64,000 nucleotides of DNA from Tyzzerella sp. (GTDB taxonomy: Bacteria; Bacillota; Clostridia; Lachnospirales; Lachnospiraceae), in assembly GCA_017472665.1 (NCBI GenBank), contig JAFUOS010000003.1, positions 1 through 64,000 of the forward strand, read 5' to 3'. Of the stretch, positions 1 to 7,206 are shown piece after piece (within the stretch, counting starts at the first letter, position 1; every line of letters begins with the position of its first letter). The position numbers and the translations under genes were made by a program. The notes beneath the pieces were generated by a model. It was given only the letters and a program-made list of their open reading frames with translations. It was not told the origin of the DNA and searched no databases.

Positions 1-61
1 AAAGAAATCTCGGAGTTTTAACTCCTATGGAAAAACACGAAATTTATTTGGAAGCCGCATA

Positions 62-110
62 AAAACTGCCAGCAGATAATCTCTACTGGCAGGAAAATTT
101 TATATTTTTT
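62..110 (-). terminator. Bidirectional intrinsic terminator
   Basis: A 7-bp stem (CTGCCAG at 66-72, CTGGCAG at 86-92) with a 13-nt loop. On the minus strand five T follow the stem directly; on the plus strand a T-rich tract follows a few bases later. It lies just past the stop of the minus-strand gene ending at 161, so it most likely ends that transcript. Positions 1-61 hold nothing I can recognise. Confidence 0.6.
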
Positions 111-160
111 CAATTGTCTACTTGACGGGGTGCAGTTCAAAGACCTGGAAGCCTATTATT

Positions 161-586
161 TTACTTTATATTATTGACTTTTTTATAAATCTTCTGCAGT
201 TCTTCATCGCTCAGCAGTGTAATGGAGGCTCTGACCACTTCATAACTCACTCCGTTTTCAAAAAATTTTTTTGCACTATCCGCTGCTTCTTTCTTCGCAC
301 GCTCCCTTGCATAATTTTCAACCAAATCACACACTTCGTTCTTACCTCCTTCATTTGTTTTGAACTGTTTCTTACGTTTTGACACCTTCGGAAATTTTTC
401 AAAATCATACACATTTATATCCGTAAAGATATGCATCAATTCTGCAATATCCGTTCCATCATCAATAATATTCAATTGTTGTACAATCTCTTGTACTTTT
501 TGTAACTCTTGCACTTTTGTATCCTTCCTCCTCATTTTATCATAATCAATTGCCATATAACAACATAAAATCAGAGCTTTATACAA
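161..586 (-). pseudogene. Rpn-family (PD-(D/E)XK) nuclease remnant
   Basis: An open frame of 141 residues starting at a TTG; ATG codons lie at 556 and 536. The C-terminal half (FxKVSKRKK, then a charged ARERAKKEA stretch, then an S-x-E-V-V-x-A-S-I helix) resembles the tail of Rpn or transposase-associated PD-(D/E)XK nucleases common in Lachnospiraceae. The N-terminal nuclease core with its D/E-x-K residues is missing; full-length family members are about 300 residues, as at 47613-48539. I infer a decayed 3' fragment, although the frame is open and a short expressed protein cannot be excluded. The family assignment rests on the tail only. Confidence 0.45.
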
Positions 587-771
587 TCATAAATACCACT
601 TCCTCATATTCAATTTCATCAACTTGAAATCTGTGGCTGATTCGCCATGAAATTCAGATGCGTTTAGAAACGCAACGGACACACATTGTTTGAATTAAAC
701 TTGTCCGAAATTTGATGTAACTTCATCTTAGCACAAAGGAAATGCCATTGCAATAAGTAAATGCACAAATC

Positions 772-811
772 GAGGGGACGATGTAGTCCATACAAACTAC
801 ATCGTCCCCTC
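772..811 (-). terminator. 16-bp perfect hairpin after the nitroreductase gene
   Basis: A perfect 16-bp inverted repeat (GAGGGGACGATGTAGT at 772-787, its complement at 796-811) with an 8-nt loop lies three bases past the stop of the nitroreductase gene. No good T-run follows on the minus strand, so it may end transcription imperfectly, block 3' exonucleases, or be a structured repeat. The rest of 587-814 holds no gene that I can support. Confidence 0.5.
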
Positions 812-814
812 ATT

Positions 815-1336
815 TCAGAACTGTCTATGCACTTTTGAAAAATCCACCTCATCCAACCTATGTGACTTGATTTCTTTCTCTGGCATACCCAGCGCAAGTA
901 TTCCTACAATGCGATAATTCCCGGGCACAGATAAAATTTCCCTTACATTCATTTCTGCATCTTTTCCATGCACGGAGGAACGCAAGTGCATTTGACACCA
1001 ACAGCATCCAACACCTTGTTCTACCGCCATCAAATTCATATAGGACATGGCAATCGAACAGTCCTCCACCCACGTATCAGCTTTATTACTATCTCCTGAA
1101 ACAACAATCGCCACATTACATTCTGAAAGCATTCCTGCTCCCATTTTTTTAGCTTTGGAAAGTTCTTTCAAAACAGCTTTATCGCGGATGACATAGAACT
1201 CACACGGCTTTCTGTTTTGGCTGGTCGGAGCAAGAAGTCCGGCTTGAAGAATCTTTTCTAGTTTATCTTCTGAGACGGGCTCTGTAGTGTACTTACGCAC
1301 ACTACGACGTTTCAGTATAATGTCTAATAATTCCAT
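815..1336 (-). CDS. Nitroreductase-family flavoprotein
   Basis: 173 residues opening with the nitroreductase signature (RRSVRKY near residues 11-17, then LLAPTSQNRKP around 34-44), which binds the FMN phosphate, and ending with a conserved VGILALGMPxE segment. Members are FMN-dependent NAD(P)H oxidoreductases acting on nitro compounds, quinones or other electron acceptors; the substrate cannot be read from sequence. The length fits the small single-domain subgroup, which acts as a homodimer. Only 2 bp separate it from the flavoprotein gene upstream, so the two are surely co-transcribed. A strong hairpin follows the stop codon. Confidence 0.85.
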   Translation of the reverse strand: MELLDIILKRRSVRKYTTEPVSEDKLEKILQAGLLAPTSQNRKPCEFYVIRDKAVLKELSKAKKMGAGMLSECNVAIVVSGDSNKADTWVEDCSIAMSYMNLMAVEQGVGCCWCQMHLRSSVHGKDAEMNVREILSVPGNYRIVGILALGMPEKEIKSHRLDEVDFSKVHRQF

Positions 1337-1338
1337 AC

Positions 1339-2538
1339 TTATTCCTCCAAATTCAATTGAAATTTCACACCTGCTTCTTTCAAACTCTTCTGAAGTATCT
1401 TTACATCCAACTCATGATTTCCACATGTTTCTTTCACACAGAGCGCAGCTGCCGTTCCCGCCGCTTCTCCCGAAAGAGCCGCCACTGGAATCACACGAGT
1501 CAACTCCCAACCGTCATCCTTTGCACTAATGACACGTCCGGCCGCAAACAGATTGCCGACTTTCTTATTATATAAAGAAGCGTATGGCAATTGAAAATAT
1601 CTTCCAGCTTTTCTAAAGTCTCCAAATGTTCCAACGGAATCCGCAATCGCAATGCCGTCTTCACTGCCATCGAATTCCACCTCACCGATAATTCTGCGGA
1701 TTTTGCGAAATTGCGGCATCGCCGGAATGCTCACCACCTCTCTGCTGTTTTTATCTTCTAATTTCAGACGATTCAGCACTTTCTTACCGCCCCAAACTAT
1801 GTATTCTGTCACATCATCTGCTGTAGAAACCTGCATCGCTTTCTTTCCTTCCGGCTGGCCATTGCCAAACATGTCGCTTCCAGCACTCTTCCACTTTCTT
1901 GCTATGCGAAAGTCGCCCGTCTCGGCAAGCTTCTCCGCATCTTTATCATCCATTTCGTGTGTAATATAAGAGAAATAGTTATCACCAAGTTCCGTTGGAA
2001 TCCCCGCACGATGGCAGATACACGCATCACCAGTTGCATCTACTACCATCTTTGTAGGGAAATATTCTCTTCCACCTATCGTTTCCACCAAGATTCCTTT
2101 GCAAATGCCATCTTCCACATCCGGATAGGTTGCAAGCGTATCTAGTCTCAAGGAAACTCCATTTTCTCCTAAATATTCAATCAAGGCCAGAGCAAAAATA
2201 TTTGGCGAAAAGAATGTTGCATATCGTTCTCCGCGAGGTGGATATTTTCCTTCGCCGCCCCATTTCTCAGGCAGACTTTCAAAACCATATTTTACAGAAA
2301 GCTTAATCAGTTCTTCTGCAATGCCGGTGACCATCTGATTTCCTTCACCATCACAGAGTGGCTCATACCAGTTAATAAGTCCTATTGTTGCAAGACCGCC
2401 TAGGATCACTGTCTTTTCCATAAGTAATGTTTTTGCGCCATTTCTTGATGCTGCAACTGCTGCTGCCACGCCTGCAACTCCACCGCCAACAACGATTACA
2501 TCATATTCTGGCATTCTTTTGGTTTCTATTCCCTGCAT
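1339..2538 (-). CDS. FAD-dependent oxidoreductase (FAD_oxidored family)
   Basis: 399 residues. A dinucleotide-binding Rossmann motif (VVGGGVAGVAAAVAA) sits near residues 16-30, followed by an acidic residue in the LLMEK strand, and a second FAD-contact region (VVDATGDACICHRAG) lies mid-protein. The C-terminal FAAGRVISAKDDG segment is the conserved FAD ribityl-contact motif of this family. There is no signal peptide, so it is cytoplasmic. The start has a good ribosome site (GAGGAGGGA, 6 nt before ATG). The nitroreductase gene follows after 2 bp, suggesting a two-flavoprotein redox unit. Substrate unknown; close relatives are often annotated only as FAD-dependent oxidoreductase. Confidence 0.85.
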   Translation of the reverse strand: MQGIETKRMPEYDVIVVGGGVAGVAAAVAASRNGAKTLLMEKTVILGGLATIGLINWYEPLCDGEGNQMVTGIAEELIKLSVKYGFESLPEKWGGEGKYPPRGERYATFFSPNIFALALIEYLGENGVSLRLDTLATYPDVEDGICKGILVETIGGREYFPTKMVVDATGDACICHRAGIPTELGDNYFSYITHEMDDKDAEKLAETGDFRIARKWKSAGSDMFGNGQPEGKKAMQVSTADDVTEYIVWGGKKVLNRLKLEDKNSREVVSIPAMPQFRKIRRIIGEVEFDGSEDGIAIADSVGTFGDFRKAGRYFQLPYASLYNKKVGNLFAAGRVISAKDDGWELTRVIPVAALSGEAAGTAAALCVKETCGNHELDVKILQKSLKEAGVKFQLNLEE

Positions 2539-2564
2539 GTTGCTCCCTCCTCTATTTATAATTT

Positions 2565-3062
2565 CTACGCGTTATCTATTCTCTTTTGTAATTCTTTTTC
2601 AGGCAATCTCACCTTTTGTCCATTATTGCTAAGCAACTCTTTCATGCAGTACACGTATTCTTCTTTTTCAATATGTTTCCCTTCATATAATTGATCAAGA
2701 ACACCTATAGTTCCAATGACAGCTACACCCTCTTGCTCTGCTGCTCTTCTTAATGGTCCATCACCCGTCATCAATGTTATACCCCTTACTTTTGCAACAG
2801 CTAATGCCACACAATCATAAAGTGATGGTTTCTGATATTTGGCATTATATTCTCCCGCCAAATAGAACTCCTCTTCCGATAATTCAACTGCTTGCAACCC
2901 TAACTCAACAAGATTTTCTCTGAGTTCTTTCGGCGAAAGCAATTCGTTTTCTATCGCATCCTCATTCATGATATAAGTATATGGCAGTTTAAAGGGTATT
3001 TCTAACCTCTTAATTATTGCAAAGTCTAACCAGACATTTGTATCACTGCTAATATACTCCAT
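2565..3062 (-). CDS. PIN-domain protein, possible toxin
   Basis: 165 residues with the PIN-domain pattern: an acidic residue in the first strand (SSDTNVWLDF, Asp7), an acidic pair in DAIENEL (about 35-40), an Asp in SLYDCVALAVAK, and an Asp in LMTGDGPLRRAA. PIN domains are Mg2+-dependent ribonucleases and many are toxins. Its ribosome site (GGAGGTG) lies inside the end of the upstream XRE-ImmA gene and the two genes are 3 nt apart, so translation is probably coupled. I infer a regulator/nuclease pair resembling a toxin-antitoxin or stress module. Whether it cleaves RNA, and which RNA, is unknown. Confidence 0.7.
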   Translation of the reverse strand: MEYISSDTNVWLDFAIIKRLEIPFKLPYTYIMNEDAIENELLSPKELRENLVELGLQAVELSEEEFYLAGEYNAKYQKPSLYDCVALAVAKVRGITLMTGDGPLRRAAEQEGVAVIGTIGVLDQLYEGKHIEKEEYVYCMKELLSNNGQKVRLPEKELQKRIDNA

Positions 3063-3065
3063 CCA

Positions 3066-4106
3066 CTACACCTCCATAGCAGAGCAGTTTTCCACAACCT
3101 CTTCATATGATGCGCGTAACAGTTCTGCCCCTTTCTGTACAGTGATTTCGTTTTCGGTCACAGCACGATACACTAGTTGATAAAATAATCTTGGAGACTC
3201 TCTTTTGATTCGAGTAGGTTCATTTTTTCTCCAACCTGCTTTATTCGCATTGATGTAGAAATTCTTGGCAACATACTCATTAATAATTCCGCTTTTATTA
3301 GCTCTCATTACTAACATATACATTGAAATACCATATTCTTTACATACACCTATCATATCATTAGTAATGGCACTCCTTTTAACCCCCAACTCACGTTTCA
3401 CATCATTCGCTGGAAATAGGAATGAACCACTAATTGCATTTGCCATCTGCTCAACTTCTTTATCTGCCATATCTTCTGGCCACATAAACATAAAATGAGC
3501 CATTTCATGCGCAATCGTTGACCGAATTCTTTCAGCAGTCATATTCTTATTAACGATAATATATGGGCGTCCATTCACAGTTCCATTCATACCAGAAAAA
3601 TCATCATTCTCAATATCACACAAGTATACCAAGATACCTTTATTCTCAAGAATTTCAATCAGATCACCAATTGGACCTTCCTTTGGTAATTCTAAATGTG
3701 TTCTCATCCTCAAAGCATTCTCCTCTGGTGAACTTGACAACGGAAGCTCATAAATCTTGGGTGATGCAGGAAGCACTTCTCCACCAAGAATATTAACAGT
3801 CTGGTAGAATCTTCCAAAATACTCTTCTACTTCCTCTCTAACAAATTCCTGTTGCTTCCCAGATAATTTACTATTTTTTCTAAATTGCTCATGGCAGAAC
3901 ACAAGAGACTCATCCCTATTAGCCAAGAAATCCGTCACTCTTACTTGCAACGCTTTTGCAAGAGCTTTTATAGTCTGCATATCCGGTTTACGCTCTTCTT
4001 TTTCATAATGACTTATTGCCATAGGTGAGATCTGGACTAAATCTGCAAGTTCTTTCATTGACATATTGTTTTTTAATCTGTAATATTTCAAATTCTTTCC
4101 AAACAT
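3066..4106 (-). CDS. XRE HTH fused to ImmA/IrrE-type Zn peptidase
   Basis: 346 residues. Residues 1-65 form an XRE/Cro helix-turn-helix (NMSMKELADLVQISPMAISHYE). Residues about 160-290 carry a COG2856/ImmA metallopeptidase domain with HEMAH (IAHEMAHFMF) and a downstream helix (EVEQMANAISGSFLFP) giving the third ligand. ImmA-like peptidases cleave regulators, as in ICEBs1, and XRE-ImmA fusions often regulate neighbouring genes. Here the neighbour is a PIN protein in the same transcript, so this is a plausible antitoxin or autorepressor. A sigma-A-like promoter (4134-4161) precedes it. The remaining C-terminal region (about 290-346) is not recognised. Confidence 0.85.
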   Translation of the reverse strand: MFGKNLKYYRLKNNMSMKELADLVQISPMAISHYEKEERKPDMQTIKALAKALQVRVTDFLANRDESLVFCHEQFRKNSKLSGKQQEFVREEVEEYFGRFYQTVNILGGEVLPASPKIYELPLSSSPEENALRMRTHLELPKEGPIGDLIEILENKGILVYLCDIENDDFSGMNGTVNGRPYIIVNKNMTAERIRSTIAHEMAHFMFMWPEDMADKEVEQMANAISGSFLFPANDVKRELGVKRSAITNDMIGVCKEYGISMYMLVMRANKSGIINEYVAKNFYINANKAGWRKNEPTRIKRESPRLFYQLVYRAVTENEITVQKGAELLRASYEEVVENCSAMEV

Positions 4107-4133
4107 AGCTCCATCTCCTTTCCTTCTGTTTAT

Positions 4134-4161
4134 ATTTTATCATATTTTTTAATTTTGTAAA
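4134..4161 (-). promoter_or_regulatory. Promoter for the XRE-ImmA/PIN pair
   Basis: On the minus strand a TTTACA box (4156-4161) and a TAAAAT box (4134-4139) are separated by 16 bp, about 30 bp upstream of the start codon of the XRE-ImmA gene. Confidence 0.5.
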
Positions 4162-4187
4162 CACCTGTATGTAATTAAATTTTAATA

Positions 4188-4209
4188 GGGCCGGCATATT
4201 TGCCAGCCC
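4188..4209 (-). terminator. Terminator at the end of the glycan locus
   Basis: A 9-bp stem (GGGCCGGCA at 4188-4196, TGCCAGCCC at 4201-4209) with a 4-nt loop; on the minus strand the single odd position is a G-U pair. It is followed by an AT-rich stretch and lies between the GH32 remnant and the XRE-ImmA promoter. Positions 4210-4391 contain no gene that I can support. Confidence 0.5.
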
Positions 4210-4391
4210 CTCATAATAGACCCTTAAATCAACCCCTCAAAAAGTTTGATTACCTTGTGAAATGAACACGATGCCACTCGTACCAAGAGAGATATTACAC
4301 ATTTCCTTTAACAGATAATGACATTCTTGTCGAAACTTTAGATGGGAACACAAATCCGTGGAAACTTTGTTCACCTTTGTTCACAAAAACT

Positions 4392-4583
4392 TCAACTCTC
4401 TGCTTCCGCTGTGAAAACAAATTTACCATCCACTTGTTCTAGGTTGCCTAATATATACGACGTGCCACCAGTAGTAATGACCCACTTCATATTATTTTCA
4501 TCACCGTCAACTGCAAGTGGAAAAATATCCGGGCATTCGCTTTCCAAGACTTTTATATGTGAATTCTCCGTTTTCCCCAACAA
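4392..4583 (-). pseudogene. GH32 fructosidase remnant (central fragment)
   Basis: The frame offset from the end of the GH32-like gene reads ESECPDIFPLAVDGDENN and then KWVITTGGTSYILGNL. This is the E-C-P motif of GH32 (the Glu is the acid/base) plus the next propeller strands. It closely parallels HSECPDLYPLEV in the giant fructanase upstream. About 60 residues survive; the N-terminal NDPN and RDP motifs and the C-terminal sandwich are missing, and a stop follows at 4392. It overlaps the 3' end of the neighbouring frame (4507-4583). I infer that two GH32-type genes recombined or a deletion fused them. Confidence 0.65.
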
Positions 4584-5760
4584 CAGCTTCTAAGAAAGTT
4601 AATGTTCCGCCATAAATACCGTTTCCATCAAATCCTGCAAAAATCAGTCTATCATTCCATATAGCTGCTTTAGGCACAGATTTGCAAGGAATAATTGGAT
4701 TTTTCGGAATTATCCAATCACTAAAAGGTTTTTTTGAATATTGATAGTACCCTTTTAGGCCCAAACTATAAACCAGATAATAAAATCCATCCTTATAAAA
4801 ATAGTCTGGACATTCCGGCTCCCCTGCTTCTTTTTCCGAAATATAAAGTGGTTCATCTACTTCGCACCATTCCTTGAGATTTTCGGATATCAAATGAGCA
4901 AGACAACCTCTCCCCCTGTCACTTAAACTTGTAGTCAATATCATGTGGAACACGCCTTTCTCATCTTTTACAATTTTCGGATCCCTTGCAGATGGTGCTG
5001 TATATTTGTTACTTAAAGTAAAAGAAAATTCTCTGTCCTTTTCAAAATGAAAACCATCTTGTGAAATCGAACGACAGATTTTTGCCGGACTTCCATCACA
5101 CATTCTCACTGTATAAAAAAGATAATGTATACCATTATCGTATATCCAAGAGCCTGTACAGATAGAACCTTCGGCAGGATCATCAATTGCTACAGCCATA
5201 GGATGAATATTCCAGGTTTCGAAATCATCTGTTGAGATGTGATTCCATTGATGTGCCCCATACCCCCATTTGCTGCCATGATGATGACGGTCTTTCAGAT
5301 ACAACACATGGTATACTCCATTATGGTGATATGGCATGCAGTCACCAACAAAAATATTTCCCTCTGGTTTCCACCCTTCGGCATTGCTAAATGTTCCTAT
5401 AACACTTGGCTCTACTTCGTTTATAATGTGGGATTCCTGTATACGCACCGTACATCCATTATCTATAATTGAACATTTACTTAAATAATGTTCACCACAA
5501 GGCCACTCTTCATCTGCAAGCACTTCATTAACATATAATTCTATTCTGTACGGCAAAATATGTACCTTGATTTTATCTCCAAGTTTTGCTGATGATGACA
5601 AATGAAGCAGTGGTTTGTCCATAAAGTCATATTTAATAGAAAAATCCAACATTCCATTTTCAAAAACACACTGCAGCACTTCTTCGCTATTATATCTGCC
5701 TTCAAATAGTTTGTCCTTTTTGCTAATATCAAAAACAATACAAAAATTATCCCAATTCAT
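4507..5760 (-). CDS. GH32/GH43-clan beta-propeller glycosidase
   Basis: 417 residues. Residues 1-115 look like a beta-sandwich; about 120-400 form a five-bladed propeller of the GH32/GH43 type. Visible motifs are GDCMPYHHNGVYH (place of the GH32 NDPNG box, with Asp as likely nucleophile), SARDPKI (RDP, transition-state stabiliser) and GEPECPDYFY (EC box, acid/base Glu). There is no signal peptide, so it probably acts in the cytoplasm on imported oligosaccharides. Its start overlaps the kinase stop by 14 bp. The last dozen residues (after GENGEF) are read out of frame from the GH32 remnant, so the natural C-terminus is probably lost or replaced. Linkage specificity is unknown. Confidence 0.75.
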   Translation of the reverse strand: MNWDNFCIVFDISKKDKLFEGRYNSEEVLQCVFENGMLDFSIKYDFMDKPLLHLSSSAKLGDKIKVHILPYRIELYVNEVLADEEWPCGEHYLSKCSIIDNGCTVRIQESHIINEVEPSVIGTFSNAEGWKPEGNIFVGDCMPYHHNGVYHVLYLKDRHHHGSKWGYGAHQWNHISTDDFETWNIHPMAVAIDDPAEGSICTGSWIYDNGIHYLFYTVRMCDGSPAKICRSISQDGFHFEKDREFSFTLSNKYTAPSARDPKIVKDEKGVFHMILTTSLSDRGRGCLAHLISENLKEWCEVDEPLYISEKEAGEPECPDYFYKDGFYYLVYSLGLKGYYQYSKKPFSDWIIPKNPIIPCKSVPKAAIWNDRLIFAGFDGNGIYGGTLTFLEAVVGENGEFTYKSLGKRMPGYFSTCS

Positions 5761-7129
5761 TTTTGTGGTCCTCCCTGTAAGTAATTATTTTTTTTGCCTG
5801 CGTCGCCTCAATAACATTGTTACAAACACTTGCATATAATGCTGCTCCTATTGCCGCTTCTTCATTATTACTCGTCAAGTCAACATTCAAATGGAATGTA
5901 TCTGCGAGTAACATTCTTAAAACCTTATTTTTTTGTACAGCATTACCCGAAGCAACAAGTCCCCTAATACGATCCAATTTCATGCAATCAAAATATTTTT
6001 TTAACTCTTCAACCATACCTTGAAGTGTACCTAGAATTAAATTCTCTGGTGTGAGATTTTCACAATCAATCTGTGTTATTGTTCCTCGCAAAGCAGGTTC
6101 CTCCCTTGTACCTGAAAACTGTGTTGACACTTTTAGTGTTCGCTCTTTGGAATAATATTTTAGCGCCAACTCATTCATGACTTCATATTGTGATTTTGGA
6201 TTTTCCATAACCGCCTCTGCGTACTTAAAAAAGAATTTTTCAAGAACAGCATAAGCCTTCCCACCACATAATGCAGAGCCACAAAGCAAATATTTCCCAA
6301 ACAAATATGGTCTTATTTCCAAGTCTTCATCAACTTTTTTAACAGAATCCAAAACCACCGAGATTTGACTTCCTGTTCCAAAATTCACAAGCGCACTTGT
6401 CTTTTCATCCTTAACACTTCCATAAAAACTTGCCTGGTTATCTCCTATGGCGACACTTACAGGGATATTATGATAAAAACCTACAATTTCACCCTCTTTT
6501 GCAATCCTTGGCATAGTAAGGTGCGACAGTTCTAATTGTTCTACGGCCTTACTTTCAAAACAGTTCTTCTGTAGATTGTACAAACCAAAACTTGCTGCAT
6601 TTGTCGGATGTATTAACGGAGTTATATTTCCTGTCAAGTTCATAGCAATATAATCCATTATTGTGCAAAATGTTTTCGCTCTTTTAGGTTCCAAATTATT
6701 AATTTGATTATAAAATAATGTCGAAAATGCATATCCAGGGGAAACAGCATATCCTGTGCGCGCATAAATTTCTTCACGATAAGTTTTGTTCTGAGCAAAC
6801 AATCTATTACTGCGACCATCTTGCCATGTGTATAGCGGAGAAACAAGCTGTCCATTTTCATCCACATATACAACTCCATGCATTTGACCCGTAATTCCAA
6901 TACTTTTAATATTAGGACAATCCTCAATAAAACAATCAATAATCTGTCTTGCTTTATCTGTTATCACCTTTGCATCACATTCACTCAGATCACTATCTGT
7001 AAGTAGTTTCGAATCATTTGCAACAGTACAGGTTTTAATAACTGTATTTTCTTCTATATCGATAACAACAACACTAATATTAGTTGTTCCAATATCAATT
7101 CCTAAAATAGATTCATTAGACAATATCAT
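5747..7129 (-). CDS. FGGY carbohydrate kinase, sedoheptulokinase-like
   Basis: 460 residues. An N-terminal phosphate-binding loop (GIDIGTT, Asp12), then SIGITGQMHGVVYVDENG and LYTWQDGR (about 103-108), catalytic Asp near 229 in VAIGDNQASFYG, and ATP-site glycines in VNFGTGSQ. The GQMHG plus TWQDGR combination is typical of the sedoheptulokinase branch rather than xylulokinase, glycerol kinase or ribulokinase. FGGY kinases transfer phosphate from ATP to an open-chain polyol or ketose. In this fructan-type locus the natural substrate may be a ketose released by the GH32 or GH43 enzymes; that is inference. The gene overlaps the GH32-like gene by 14 bp. Ribosome site AAAGGGAAG. Confidence 0.8.
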   Translation of the reverse strand: MILSNESILGIDIGTTNISVVVIDIEENTVIKTCTVANDSKLLTDSDLSECDAKVITDKARQIIDCFIEDCPNIKSIGITGQMHGVVYVDENGQLVSPLYTWQDGRSNRLFAQNKTYREEIYARTGYAVSPGYAFSTLFYNQINNLEPKRAKTFCTIMDYIAMNLTGNITPLIHPTNAASFGLYNLQKNCFESKAVEQLELSHLTMPRIAKEGEIVGFYHNIPVSVAIGDNQASFYGSVKDEKTSALVNFGTGSQISVVLDSVKKVDEDLEIRPYLFGKYLLCGSALCGGKAYAVLEKFFFKYAEAVMENPKSQYEVMNELALKYYSKERTLKVSTQFSGTREEPALRGTITQIDCENLTPENLILGTLQGMVEELKKYFDCMKLDRIRGLVASGNAVQKNKVLRMLLADTFHLNVDLTSNNEEAAIGAALYASVCNNVIEATQAKKIITYREDHKNELG

Positions 7130-7160
7130 TTTTCTTCCCTTTAATCTTCTTTCTTATAAT

Positions 7161-7201
7161 TAGATTAACCACATATACTTTCGGTATATGTGGTTAATCT
7201 A
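7161..7201 (-). terminator. 18-bp hairpin between fructanase and kinase genes
   Basis: A perfect 18-bp inverted repeat (7161-7178 and 7184-7201) with a 5-nt loop fills most of the 77-bp gap. On the minus strand, the direction of the operon, only a weak AU-rich tail follows; on the plus strand TCTTTTTATT follows. It may act as a partial terminator or RNA-stabilising element that lowers kinase expression relative to the surface enzyme. Confidence 0.55.
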
Positions 7202-7206
7202 TCTTT

